A DNA stretch of 64,000 nucleotides, taken from assembly GCF_001758225.1 (NCBI RefSeq), contig NZ_MAST01000004.1, positions 1 to 64,000 of the forward strand, given 5' to 3'. The position numbers were made by a program, and so were the translations under genes. Below are positions 8,414 through 16,624 of this stretch, piece by piece. The notes under the pieces are model-generated. The model searched no databases, had not been told where the DNA came from, and saw only the letters and a list, made by a program, of their open reading frames with translations. The stretch is from Humibacillus sp. DSM 29435. Its GTDB lineage: Bacteria > Actinomycetota > Actinomycetes > Actinomycetales > Dermatophilaceae. How positions within the stretch are numbered: position 1 is the stretch's first letter; each line of letters opens with the position of its first letter.

Positions 8414-8992
8414 CTATCGGGCGGACCTGGCAGCCGCCTCGATCTCCGCGCGCCGCTCCATCCAGAAGTCAAGGTCGTGACGATTCTCAGCCATGTCCTC
8501 TGCATCGGTTCCGACCGCTCCGTCGAGCTCTTCACGCAGGATGTCGGCGTGGCCGGCGTGCCGACTGGTCTCGGCAAGCAGGTGAACGAGGATGGTGAAC
8601 AGGGACACCTCAGCGTGCTGCCACCAGGCCACCCGGCCGGTGGCATCGAGACCAAGGTCGGCTACGGTCGCGTCGCCGTGCCGCCACACGCGCCGGTATC
8701 GCTCAACGACGTCGCGGCGAGACTCGTCCTCCGTCGCCCACATGTCCGCGAGTAGCTCGGCCTCGCTCTCCCACCGAGGCAGGGGCTCAGGAAAGGGACG
8801 GTCGAAGACCTCTCCGAGGTACCTGGCCTCCCAGGTCGCCAGATGCTTGACCAGGCCCAGCAGGTTGGTTCCAGTGACGGTCAGCGGGCGACGTACGTCG
8901 TACTCAGAGAGCCCGTCCAGCTTGGCGATCACCGCCTCGCGCTCATGCTTGAGGTAGTTGTAGAGGTCGGCCTTCGCGGTATCGTCGTTCAT
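8414..8992 (-). CDS. DinB-family protein (DUF664)
   Basis: 192 residues from ATG at 8992. The four-helix DinB/YfiT-like fold is recognisable: TKADLYNYLKHEREAVIAKL opens helix 1, GLVKHLATWEARYLGEVF holds the first metal-binding His, and ILVHLLAETSRHAGHADILR holds the second and third His of the H...H-x3-H metal site. Members include thiol-dependent transferases (mycothiol- or bacillithiol-linked), which would suit an actinobacterium. Convergent with the methyltransferase just upstream in coordinates, so not co-transcribed with it. Specific reaction unknown. Confidence 0.88.
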   Translation of the reverse strand: MNDDTAKADLYNYLKHEREAVIAKLDGLSEYDVRRPLTVTGTNLLGLVKHLATWEARYLGEVFDRPFPEPLPRWESEAELLADMWATEDESRRDVVERYRRVWRHGDATVADLGLDATGRVAWWQHAEVSLFTILVHLLAETSRHAGHADILREELDGAVGTDAEDMAENRHDLDFWMERRAEIEAAARSAR

Positions 8993-9062
8993 AGGTCAGC
9001 ACCCTGCCACCAGCGCGGCCGGTTACGGCGATGACGACTGCGGCATCCGGTAAAGTCGGCAG

Positions 9063-9689
9063 GTGCCCAGCTCGAACCAGTGGATCGCCTTCGTGATCGC
9101 GTCGATCCTGTTCATCCAGGTGCCCGGCCCGAGCCTGCTGTTCACCATCGGTCGAGCCCTCACCGTCGGGCGTCGAGAGGCGTTGCTGTCGGTTGTCGGT
9201 AACGGAATCGGCGTCACAACGCAGGTGCTCCTCGTCGCGCTCGGGCTCGGAGCCGTCGTGGCAGCCAGCACGACCGTCTACACCGTCATCAAGGTGTTCG
9301 GCGCGGCCTACGTCATCTGGCTCGGGGTGCAGGCCATCGCCCATCGAGGCGAAGCCCGTCGGGCCCTGGAGGGCCAAGTGGCCGCCCCGCAGGGTCACGC
9401 CCTGCGCATCGGATACGTCGTGGGCGTCACGAACCCCAAGACGATCCTGTTCTTCGTCGCGTTCCTGCCGCAGTTCACCGCACCCTCTGCCGGCCACGTC
9501 GGCGTGCAGATGATGATGTTGGGGCTGGCCTTCGGGGCCTTGGCGATCTGTTCCGACAGCCTGTGGGCCGTGTTGGCAGGCAAGGCCCGTGACTGGTTCG
9601 CCCGCGAGCCGAAGCGCCTCGACAAGCTCGGCGCGGCCGGTGGGGTCATGATGGTCGGCCTGGGCGCAGTGCTGCTGGCCAACGAGTAG
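9063..9689 (+). CDS. LysE-family amino-acid exporter (RhtB type)
   Basis: 208 residues, GTG start. Six hydrophobic segments in the usual LysE/RhtB layout: the first ends with FIQVPGPSLLFTIGRAL (PGP motif conserved in the family), followed by a Gly-rich second helix (VVGNGIGVTTQVLLVALG), AAYVIWLGVQAI, and then the GYVVGVTNPKTILFFVAFLP segment with the family NPK motif. It would export an amino acid or related metabolite across the cytoplasmic membrane. It starts 70 bases from the divergent DinB gene; shared promoter space is likely. Confidence 0.92.
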   Translation: MPSSNQWIAFVIASILFIQVPGPSLLFTIGRALTVGRREALLSVVGNGIGVTTQVLLVALGLGAVVAASTTVYTVIKVFGAAYVIWLGVQAIAHRGEARRALEGQVAAPQGHALRIGYVVGVTNPKTILFFVAFLPQFTAPSAGHVGVQMMMLGLAFGALAICSDSLWAVLAGKARDWFAREPKRLDKLGAAGGVMMVGLGAVLLANE

Positions 9690-9753
9690 CACAGTCATTG
9701 GCGCGGCACGCCTCCATCGCTGGTCGCCGGTCACTCCTGGTCGAGGGGCCCTG

Positions 9754-9990
9754 CTAGCGCCCGACGCCACGGAAGCGACGGACAGCGATCCGTGCTCCGG
9801 CGACGAACGTGACGATGGCGGCCACGATCACCGTCGGAGGCACCCACGGCTGCGTGGGGGTCGACTCGCCAGCCAGGCCGAGTGGCGCCGCCCCCAACAC
9901 CACAGCAACGATCCCGACCGCGAACGCCACCCCGTAGGCGACGGCTGCTGCGCCAGCCAGGGTGGCGACCAGCCACACCCAGCGGCTCAT
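9754..9990 (-). CDS. Small two-helix membrane protein
   Basis: 78 residues from the ATG at 9990. Two clear membrane spans (about residues 5-34, WLVATLAGAAAVAYGVAFAV onward, and 47-66, PPTVIVAAIVTFVAGARIAV), joined by a short Pro-rich loop, with a basic C-terminus (RRFRGVGR). No family recognised. It is downstream of the ArsR-VOC pair on the same strand but separated by about 125 bases, so membership of that operon is uncertain. Confidence 0.55.
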   Translation of the reverse strand: MSRWVWLVATLAGAAAVAYGVAFAVGIVAVVLGAAPLGLAGESTPTQPWVPPTVIVAAIVTFVAGARIAVRRFRGVGR

Positions 9991-10114
9991 GTCACTCCCG
10001 TGACGACTGAGCCATCCGGATCCGTCACCGCCGCGCAGACTCGGTCGTGACCGACCGGGGAGAGGCTGGCGTCTCTGACGACGAGGGTCGTTGGGCGTCC
10101 AGTACTGGGCAGGC

Positions 10115-10519
10115 TCATTCGTCGGAGGGGGCCGGCTTGGTGGAGATGATCTGCACCAGGTTGCCGCACGTGTCGTCGAAGACCGCCATGACGGCTGGGC
10201 CGATGTCGGTGGGGGGCACGGTGAAGGCAACGCCCGCGCGGCCGAGCCGGTCGTACTCTGCGGCCACATCGTCGACGGCGAACTGACAGAACGGGATCCC
10301 GTCTTCGACGAGCGCATCTCGGAACGGCTTGACCGCGGGGTGGCTCGAGGGTTCCAGAAGCAGCTCGGGACCGTCGAGGGACTCGGGCGAAACGACGGTC
10401 AGCCACGCGTCGTCGCCGATCGGGACATCGTGCCGCTTCGTGAAACCGAGAACGTCGGTATAGAAGGCGAGAGCATCCCGCTGGTCGTCGACGAAGATGC
10501 TGGTGAGCTGAATTCTCAT
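10115..10519 (-). CDS. VOC-family (glyoxalase/bleomycin-resistance-like) protein
   Basis: 134 residues from ATG at 10519. The beta-alpha-beta-beta-beta VOC module pattern is plain: MRIQLTSIFVDDQRDALAFY, VLGFTKRHDVPIG, LVEDGIPFCQFAVDDVAAEY, and FDDTCGNLVQI at the end with the family D..GN.v.i. The 4-base overlap (ATGA) with the upstream ArsR gene shows a two-gene operon, the common arrangement in which an ArsR repressor controls a VOC protein. Substrate unknown; such proteins include lyases, dioxygenases and drug-binding proteins. Confidence 0.9.
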   Translation of the reverse strand: MRIQLTSIFVDDQRDALAFYTDVLGFTKRHDVPIGDDAWLTVVSPESLDGPELLLEPSSHPAVKPFRDALVEDGIPFCQFAVDDVAAEYDRLGRAGVAFTVPPTDIGPAVMAVFDDTCGNLVQIISTKPAPSDE

Positions 10520-10803
10520 GAGGTGTCGTCCTTTCCGACGACAGGCCATCGTCGTGTGATGGCAGCGAGCGGATCGCTGCTGAAGTAGTGGAACTTGGAG
10601 CGACCGCGCCGCTCCGTAACAACCAGGCCGGCAGACTCGAGCACACCGAGATGCTGTGAGATCGCCTGCCGGCTCGATCCGAGGCCGTGTCGGCTGCTCA
10701 GCACAGCGCAGATCTCGAACAGGGTCTGCCCGTCTCTGCTGAAGAGCTCGTCGAGGATGAGGCGCCTGGTCTCGTCATCGAGGGCCCTGAACACATCGGC
10801 CAT
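10516..10803 (-). CDS. ArsR-family transcriptional regulator
   Basis: 95 residues from ATG at 10803 (MADVFRALDDETRRLILDEL, the standard opening of this ArsR subgroup). The winged helix continues with LGSSRQAISQHLGVLESAGL as recognition helix and VVTERRGRSKFHYFSSDP as the wing. The C-terminal tail is short and has no metal-binding Cys pair, so a metal sensor is unlikely. First gene of an operon with the VOC gene (ATGA overlap). Relatives of this type usually repress their own operon. Confidence 0.9.
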   Translation of the reverse strand: MADVFRALDDETRRLILDELFSRDGQTLFEICAVLSSRHGLGSSRQAISQHLGVLESAGLVVTERRGRSKFHYFSSDPLAAITRRWPVVGKDDTS

Positions 10804-11024
10804 CCCCTCATAATAGGCAAGCAAGCAGTTGCCTATCAAGTCTTTGCGGGATTCTGTTCGTCACGTCCCGTCCGAGCCAGCGCCGGAGAGGGCGTCAGAT
10901 CGCCGATATCCTCGACCTCGGGTGGCCCAGTGGCCCAGCGGCCCAGTGGCTCCGTCCGCCGGCCGCGGCGTTCCCCCCTCCGACTCTGTGGCGAGGGTGT
11001 TGCCCGTTCGACGAGTGAAGGGAG

Positions 11025-11651
11025 GTGAGCTCAATCCAGACCTACGACCTCAAGAAAGACCGCAAGGACCTCTACGCGCCCAGACCGCAAACGTTCTCAC
11101 TGGTCGACGTGCCAGACCAGTCGTTTCTGATGGTCGACGGTCACGGCGACCCGAACACGTCGCCGGCCTACCGTGAAGGCGTCGAGGCGCTGTACACCTT
11201 CTCGTATGCCGTGCGAGCCGTGGCCAAGAACAGGCTGGGCAGGGTGCACACTGTCGCCCCGCTGGAGGGACTGTGGTCGGCACGCGACCTGGAGGTCTTC
11301 CGCACCCGCGACAAGGGCGCCTGGGACTGGACGATGATGATCGCGCAGCCAGACTGGATCACCGCGGAACTCGTCGATGAGGGCCGCGCGGTCGCGCTGA
11401 AGAAGCGGCTACCGGCCCTGGGGTTGGTTCGCCTCGAGCGGTATTCCGAAGGCCCGAGCGCTCAGATCCTGCACGTCGGCTCGTACGACGACGAAGGCCC
11501 GACGCTCAAGAGGCTCCATGACGAGTTTCTTCCGGCGCACGGCCTGGTGCCGAGCGGGCGGCACCACGAGGTCTACCTCTCCGACCCACGAAAGACCGAC
11601 GCCGCCCGGCTGAAGACCATCCTGCGTCAGCCGGTTGCCCCAGCCCCGTGA
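11025..11651 (+). CDS. GyrI-like small-molecule-binding domain protein
   Basis: 208 residues, GTG start behind GAAGGGA. It matches actinobacterial stand-alone GyrI-like proteins: an opening YDLKKDRKDLYAPRP, FLMVDGHGDPNTSPAYREGV, the central EGLWSARDLEVF, WDWTMMIAQPDWIT, and the late IHVGSYDDEGPTLK-like segment (here ILHVGSYDDEGPTL), followed by HHEVYLSDPRKT. GyrI-like folds bind amphipathic or aromatic compounds; the stand-alone forms have no proven reaction. It has no DNA-binding domain. Isolated gene, no operon partner. Confidence 0.88.
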   Translation: MSSIQTYDLKKDRKDLYAPRPQTFSLVDVPDQSFLMVDGHGDPNTSPAYREGVEALYTFSYAVRAVAKNRLGRVHTVAPLEGLWSARDLEVFRTRDKGAWDWTMMIAQPDWITAELVDEGRAVALKKRLPALGLVRLERYSEGPSAQILHVGSYDDEGPTLKRLHDEFLPAHGLVPSGRHHEVYLSDPRKTDAARLKTILRQPVAPAP

Positions 11652-11730
11652 CGCGGCCGAAAGGGCCCCGCTCAGGTGCCTGACCGCGACGTATGCTCGA
11701 AGGGCAGTACTTCCAGGAACTGGGTGAGTC

Positions 11731-12015
11731 ATGAGTACACACACCGACACTGACGAGCGGGCTTTTCAAGAGGCTTCGGCCGAGCTCGACGCCCTTGCGG
11801 ACAGCCCGGGTGGTGGTGCCGAAGGCCTTGATCGGGCGTCGTGCTCGCCGGCCGTCGTCTATCTCGCGCAGGTGGGGATGGGCGCCGCGGCTCGTGGCTG
11901 TTCGGCTCAGGGCTGGCGAGCAGAGGTCACCAAGAGCCGGGGGCCGGAGGGTGTCCGGCAGCTCGTTGAGGCCGAGGAGTGTATGCGGCATTCCGGTTTG
12001 TGGCCGTGGGACTGA
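11731..12015 (+). CDS. Hypothetical protein, doubtful
   Basis: A 94-residue frame from ATG, with a hydrophilic acidic N-terminus (STHTDTDERAFQEASAELDAL) and no recognised domain. Composition is acceptable but the downstream half is less gene-like, and other frames in the same stretch are open as well. No strong ribosome-binding site. Included as a possible small gene; it could equally be non-coding sequence between the GyrI-like gene and the ABC transporter. Confidence 0.3.
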   Translation: MSTHTDTDERAFQEASAELDALADSPGGGAEGLDRASCSPAVVYLAQVGMGAAARGCSAQGWRAEVTKSRGPEGVRQLVEAEECMRHSGLWPWD

Positions 12016-12231
12016 CGGGCCCATCCATCCGTTGACCGGTAGCAGCCGATAGGTCGGTCGATCCGGGGGCGGTTCCGGAACTCAGGATGCCGTCCACCCA
12101 CTGTCGCGGGCGGTGGCCCGTCCGATGCCGGATGCCGCTCCCGTGACACTCACCGCTGTATGACAACTGTCAACTGACCTTGGTGACTCCGGCTCATGGT
12201 GGTGGCGGCAGCGCCTTCCTACCGTTGGGGC

Positions 12232-13293
12232 ATGAGCACCGACACGGTCATCGAGGTCAACGACCTTCGCGTCGACTACGGCACCACCACCGCCGTCGAC
12301 GGCACCAGCTTCACGGTCCGACGCGGTGAGGTCTTCGCGCTGCTCGGCACCAACGGAGCCGGCAAGACGACGACCCTCGACGTGCTCGAGGGCTACCGCG
12401 GGGCGACCGCCGGAACGGCATCCGTCTTCGGCGTCGACCCGTTGCGCGACCGCGACCGACTGGCCCCACGCATCGGCATCATGCTGCAGGATGCCGGGTT
12501 CTTCGAGACCCTCACGGTTCGGCAGACCGTGACGGCGTGGCGTCGCTTCTACCGCGGCCCGCGATCGCTCGAAGGGGCGGTCGGCCTCGTCGGTCTCTCC
12601 CACCGAGTCGACACACGAGTCTCGTCACTCTCGGGTGGCGAACGTCGCCGGCTTGACCTGGCTCTGGCCCTGCTGGGCCACCCCGAGCTGCTCTTCCTCG
12701 ACGAGCCGACGACCGGTATGGACCCGGAGGGTCGCCACCAGAGCCTCGAGCTCGTGGCCGGTCTGGTGCGTGAAGGTCTCACGGTTGTGCTGACCACCCA
12801 CTACCTCGAGGAGGCTGAGCAGCTGGCCGACCGGGTCGCGATCATGCACCGCGGCACGATTCGACGAATGGGGACGCTGGAGGAGGTGCGGGCCGAATCC
12901 GGTGATGCCCGAATCGGGTTCGAGGTTCCGACCGACAAGGCGACGCTGCTGCCGGCGGCGCTGCAGGCCTCCATCGACCATCGGAACGGAAGCGCGCGGG
13001 TCGAGGTTCGAGACCTAGACCCCGAGCGCGTGCTGCGCCGGCTCTTCAGCTGGGCGGATGCCCACGACGTCACTCTTCTTGGCCTCGAGGTGCGCAGGGG
13101 CAGCCTCGAGGACGTCTTCCTCAGCCTTCCGGACGAGCCGGAGGACAGCGGCCGGATGCCGGGAACGGCGCCTCCCGGTGGAGGTCGAAGCGGCCGTCCC
13201 CCCTTCGATGGCAACCGTGCCCACGCGGCCGGCGTCCGGGCCGACCACGACGAACGCGCCGAGAGCCTGACGACGACAGGAGCCCGATCATGA
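12232..13293 (+). CDS. ABC transporter ATP-binding protein (DrrA/CcmA type)
   Basis: 353 residues from ATG at 12232. Complete nucleotide-binding domain: Walker A LLGTNGAGKTT (about residue 40), Q-loop in IGIMLQDAGFF, signature LSGGERRRLDLAL, Walker B LLFLDEPTTGMDPEG, and the switch His in VLTTHYLEEAEQLA. The C-terminal 90 residues form the DUF4162-like extension common to drug- and lipid-export ATPases, plus an unusual Pro/Gly/Arg-rich tail. Its stop overlaps the start of the permease by 4 bases (ATGA), so the two are translated together and form an ABC-2 exporter. Confidence 0.93.
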   Translation: MSTDTVIEVNDLRVDYGTTTAVDGTSFTVRRGEVFALLGTNGAGKTTTLDVLEGYRGATAGTASVFGVDPLRDRDRLAPRIGIMLQDAGFFETLTVRQTVTAWRRFYRGPRSLEGAVGLVGLSHRVDTRVSSLSGGERRRLDLALALLGHPELLFLDEPTTGMDPEGRHQSLELVAGLVREGLTVVLTTHYLEEAEQLADRVAIMHRGTIRRMGTLEEVRAESGDARIGFEVPTDKATLLPAALQASIDHRNGSARVEVRDLDPERVLRRLFSWADAHDVTLLGLEVRRGSLEDVFLSLPDEPEDSGRMPGTAPPGGGRSGRPPFDGNRAHAAGVRADHDERAESLTTTGARS

Positions 13294-14174
13294 GCATCAA
13301 CCCCACCTGGCCGCGGTACGTCTGGCCGCAGGTCGCCCTCTCCCAGCGCGTCTACTGGCAGGACATCGCGTTCGCTCTGGTCGGCGCCGTCATGCCGATC
13401 GCCATGGGCATCTTCCCGATGGTGCAAGTGCGTGACGCGCCCCCCTTGCCCGGCGGCATCCGGCCTATCGACCTGTTGGCCCCCTCGGGACTGTGCGTGT
13501 CGATCATCTGGATCGCCTACGCCGTCATCAACTCGGCCGCCCGGCGTCGAGAGACGCGCACCTACAAGCGGCTTCGGGCGACCCCGATCCCGCAGAGCGC
13601 CATTCTCGTCGGGGAGGCCACCAGCGCCGCGCTGCCCGCCCTGGCCCAGAGCGGCATCGTGCTCGCGATAGCGGTCGGGTACTTCTCAGTCGCGCCCCCG
13701 GTTCATTGGACGCTCGTGGTCACCGGCCTGGTGATCGGCGCGATCACGATGGGCCTGTTGACCTTCGGCGTGTCAGGGCTGCTGCCCTCGAGTGAGCTGT
13801 CGACCTGGATCGTCACCCCATTCGTGATCGGGATGTGGATCCTCAGTGGGTCACTGACGGTGACCTCCGGGGTAGCGAGCACCATCGACCGCATCTCTGA
13901 CTACCTGCCGTCCACCGCCTTCGTACAGATCGTGCGCACCGGCTACGTCGGGCAGGACTTCGTGAACCACGATCTCGTCCGCCACCCGCAGCTGAGCCTC
14001 TCTCAGGCAGTCGACGCCATTCATCAGCCGCTGGGCGTGCTCATTCTCTGGATCGCCGTCGGCTACCTGCTCTTCCGCACCTGCTTCACGTGGGATCCGC
14101 GCACCTCTCGACGACGAGGACGCATCACCGGAAGCGCGACCGGCAACCGGTCGGTGACCGGGGCAGGGAGGTGA
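13290..14174 (+). CDS. ABC-2 type permease
   Basis: 294 residues with about six membrane spans (DIAFALVGAVMPIAMGIFPM, LCVSIIWIAYAVINSAAR, ESGIVLAIAVGYF-like, VIGAITMGLLTFGVSGLLP, VIGMWILSGSLTVTS and the C-terminal VLILWIAVGYLLFRTCF). The region between spans 2 and 3 carries the RRRETRTYKRLRATPIP cytoplasmic loop typical of ABC2_membrane subunits. It overlaps the ATPase gene by 4 bases. A NarL-type two-component system follows, so export of an antibiotic or membrane-stress compound under sensor control is likely, as in DesKR/LiaRS-like modules. Confidence 0.9.
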   Translation: MSINPTWPRYVWPQVALSQRVYWQDIAFALVGAVMPIAMGIFPMVQVRDAPPLPGGIRPIDLLAPSGLCVSIIWIAYAVINSAARRRETRTYKRLRATPIPQSAILVGEATSAALPALAQSGIVLAIAVGYFSVAPPVHWTLVVTGLVIGAITMGLLTFGVSGLLPSSELSTWIVTPFVIGMWILSGSLTVTSGVASTIDRISDYLPSTAFVQIVRTGYVGQDFVNHDLVRHPQLSLSQAVDAIHQPLGVLILWIAVGYLLFRTCFTWDPRTSRRRGRITGSATGNRSVTGAGR

Positions 14175-14296
14175 GCGCCACCCTGTGCCGACCGTGTTCT
14201 GCACTGGCGCAACGATCGTTGCCCCCCGCCCCGACGACGGCGGTTCGGTATGGTTCGTGGTGACGCGGTCTCGCCGCGCCGATCTCGGGTGGAGCG

Positions 14297-15568
14297 GTGC
14301 GTAGGGCCGTGCGCAGCCTCCCCCCAACCGCGCCAGGGGGACCCGCTGACCGTGTGTCTGCCGACCAGGACGACGCGGAGATGAACGCCTTGAGCGTTCG
14401 CGAGATGAGGCAACCGTGGAACGCGGTCGGTTCTCGACTGCCGATGGTCGCGTCGTGGGCCATCATCGTGGCCCTCGTGGTTCAGGAGAGCGTCAGCGAT
14501 CTGGGCCCCAGCACCGTGGGCTGGTTCGGTTTGAACCTGCTCGGCACGATCATCGCCATCGCGACATCGCTGTGCTACGTCGTTTGGCAGGTTCGGATCG
14601 TGCAAGGGGTGAGTCCCTCGACGACGCGCCGCTTCGTGCTGCTGCTCACGGTAGGGGCTTGGACTGCCATGCTCGTCGATGGTCACTGGGCTCCACTGCC
14701 GCTCGCTCTGTCGGCCGTGATGCTCGTGTTCTCACCGCTACGGGCCACCCTCGCCGCCGCCCTGATGCTCGTCGGCCTGGCTGTGTACGTCGGCCTCGTG
14801 GTCGACCCTCGGCTGGCCGTCGTCATGCCGCCCGGAATTCTCGCCCTGGCGGCAGTGCTTTACGCCTTCACCCGGCTCTCGGTCGTGATCCGCGAGCTGC
14901 AACTCGCACGTGAAGAGCTGGTTCGTAACCGCGTAGACCAGGAGCGGCTGCGGATGCAACGCGCCCTGCACGACATTCTCGGTCGAACTCTGGTCACTGC
15001 ATCACTGCGCAACCAGATCGCACTGCGCACGCTCGACTCCGACCCACGTGCAGCGCGGGAGCATCTCGAACAGCTGCACGTTGTCGTCAGTGACGGACAA
15101 GCCCGGTTGCGAGCGGTCACCGCCGGGCCGGTCATCGTGAGTCTTGCCGACGAGGTGGAGTCGGCCAGCACGTTGTGTCAGCGGCTCGGGATCGAGGTCA
15201 CGGTCGATGTCGGGCCGCTGCCCTCCGGCGTCCCCGAAGGGGAGATCGGCGCCGTGGTGCGTGAATCGGTGACCAACATGCTGAAGCACAGCCGGGCCCT
15301 GCACTGTTCGTTGACGATTCGTAGCGAACCGATGGCCGTCGTCGTGACGGTCGTCAACGACGGCTGTTTGGAGGGTGCCCCCGGTGCGGGTTTCGCCCCC
15401 GGTACCGGTCTGACGCACATGCGCGAGATCGTCGAAAGGGCCGGTGGCAGCTTCACGGGTGAGCTCATCGAGAACCGGCGGTTCCGAGTTTGGGCCTCCC
15501 TCCCGAACCCATCGGGCGCCCCTGGGCCAGTGGAGCACCGAGCCGGCGACCGCCGAGACCAGACATGA
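14297..15568 (+). CDS. Sensor histidine kinase (HisKA_3, DesK/NarX type)
   Basis: Up to 423 residues; the GTG at 14297 is the longest start, and GTG 14354 or ATG 14381 are alternatives that would remove a poorly conserved leader. About five N-terminal membrane spans (residues 50-190) have no large outside domain. The dimerisation/phosphorylation helix carries RALHDILGRTLVTASLRNQI with the phospho-acceptor His; the ATPase part has VVRESVTNMLKHSRA (N-box) and GTGLTHMREIVERAGG (G-box). It overlaps the response-regulator gene by 4 bases (ATGA) and lies downstream of the ABC exporter, its probable target. Confidence 0.9.
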   Translation: MRRAVRSLPPTAPGGPADRVSADQDDAEMNALSVREMRQPWNAVGSRLPMVASWAIIVALVVQESVSDLGPSTVGWFGLNLLGTIIAIATSLCYVVWQVRIVQGVSPSTTRRFVLLLTVGAWTAMLVDGHWAPLPLALSAVMLVFSPLRATLAAALMLVGLAVYVGLVVDPRLAVVMPPGILALAAVLYAFTRLSVVIRELQLAREELVRNRVDQERLRMQRALHDILGRTLVTASLRNQIALRTLDSDPRAAREHLEQLHVVVSDGQARLRAVTAGPVIVSLADEVESASTLCQRLGIEVTVDVGPLPSGVPEGEIGAVVRESVTNMLKHSRALHCSLTIRSEPMAVVVTVVNDGCLEGAPGAGFAPGTGLTHMREIVERAGGSFTGELIENRRFRVWASLPNPSGAPGPVEHRAGDRRDQT

Positions 15569-16179
15569 ACGACCGACTGCGCATCCTCATCGCGGAAGAC
15601 GTCGACCTCGTGGCCGAGGCCTTCCAGGCCCTGCTCGAGACCGAACCTGGCTTCGAGGTCGTGGCCCGGGTCGTCCGAGGCGACGAGGTGCTCGAGGCCG
15701 CCCGACGGACGCGTCCCGACATCGCGCTGCTCGACGTCGACATGCCGGGCGCGACGGGTATCGAGGCTACGGCGCAGCTGGCGGCGGCCCAACCGGACTG
15801 CAAGGTGCTGCTACTCACCTCGTTGCCGGGCAGCGGCCAGATACCCAAGGCGTTGGCCGCGGGGGCGTCCGGCTACGTCGTGAAGTCGATGTCAGCCGCC
15901 CAGCTCATCGACGCGATCTGGTCGGTCGCCTCCGGTCACACCGTCATCGACCCCCAGCTCGCTGCTGACGCGCTGCGCAGCGGGCCGAGCCCGCTGACCA
16001 CCCGCGAGGTGCAGCTTCTGCACCTCGTCGAGCAGGGGCTCGCCACCGAGTCGATAGCGCGCGCGATGTTCCTGACCAGGGGAACGGTGCGCAACTACCT
16101 CTCGACCATCATGACGAAGATGGACGTCACCACCCGCGCGCAGGCCGTGGCTGCGGCGAGGGCCAACGGCTGGCTCTAG
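15565..16179 (+). CDS. NarL/FixJ-family response regulator
   Basis: 204 residues from ATG at 15565. Receiver domain: acidic pair in ILIAEDVDLVAEAF, phospho-acceptor Asp in IALLDVDMPGATG (about residue 53), conserved Thr/Ser in LLLTSLPGSG, and Lys in GYVVKSMSA. The C-terminal LuxR-type helix-turn-helix begins at SPLTTREVQLLHLV and includes FLTRGTVRNYLSTIMTKMDV. Translationally coupled to the kinase gene. Together with the ABC exporter just upstream it forms a four-gene signalling and export unit. Confidence 0.94.
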   Translation: MNDRLRILIAEDVDLVAEAFQALLETEPGFEVVARVVRGDEVLEAARRTRPDIALLDVDMPGATGIEATAQLAAAQPDCKVLLLTSLPGSGQIPKALAAGASGYVVKSMSAAQLIDAIWSVASGHTVIDPQLAADALRSGPSPLTTREVQLLHLVEQGLATESIARAMFLTRGTVRNYLSTIMTKMDVTTRAQAVAAARANGWL

Positions 16180-16189
16180 CCGCGACGGG

Positions 16190-16525
16190 CTACGCGCCAG
16201 CAGGGCCGGTGGGGTCGGTGGGGTCGGTGGGGTCGGGGTAGCGGATGGTGAGGGTGCTGGAGTACGCCGCCGCGTCGCTCTCCCCCTGGGACGAGAACCA
16301 CGGCGTCTCGTCACTGGGCCTGACGTGGCGGGCTCGGAAGGCGAAGCCGTCCTGCTCGGCATCCTCGAACTCCAGCGTCACCCTCTGCCCGACGGGCAGC
16401 CTCCGGTAGCCGAGCGTCTCGACCGACGAGAAGTGTGCCCAGCACCCTCCGGGAGTATCGAGTGAGTCGATCACGCCCCACCCTTGGTCGTCGTGCCACT
16501 GCCGCACGATGCCGTTCGTGACCAT
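16190..16525 (-). CDS. Cold-shock-domain-like protein
   Basis: 111 residues from ATG at 16525. The first 65 residues resemble a cold-shock/OB fold: MVTNGIVRQWHDDQGWGVID corresponds to the strand-1 and strand-2 region (V...W....G.G.i), CWAHFSSVE replaces the usual FVHFSAI, and GQRVTLEFEDAEQDGFAFRA matches the last strands. The RNA-binding aromatics are partly replaced, so nucleic-acid binding is possible but not assured. The C-terminus is a low-complexity tail with repeated Pro-Thr-Asp encoded by a GGTCGGTGG-type direct repeat at about 16205-16240. Convergent with the response-regulator gene. Confidence 0.75.
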   Translation of the reverse strand: MVTNGIVRQWHDDQGWGVIDSLDTPGGCWAHFSSVETLGYRRLPVGQRVTLEFEDAEQDGFAFRARHVRPSDETPWFSSQGESDAAAYSSTLTIRYPDPTDPTDPTGPAGA

Positions 16526-16624
16526 CGACCCAGTCTGCACCGCCGCGCGATGGGGGTCGAGGGCAGCGCCGTCGTCGAGGAACTGGGACATCATGAAGAG
16601 CCATCGACGACAGGAGACCACCCG

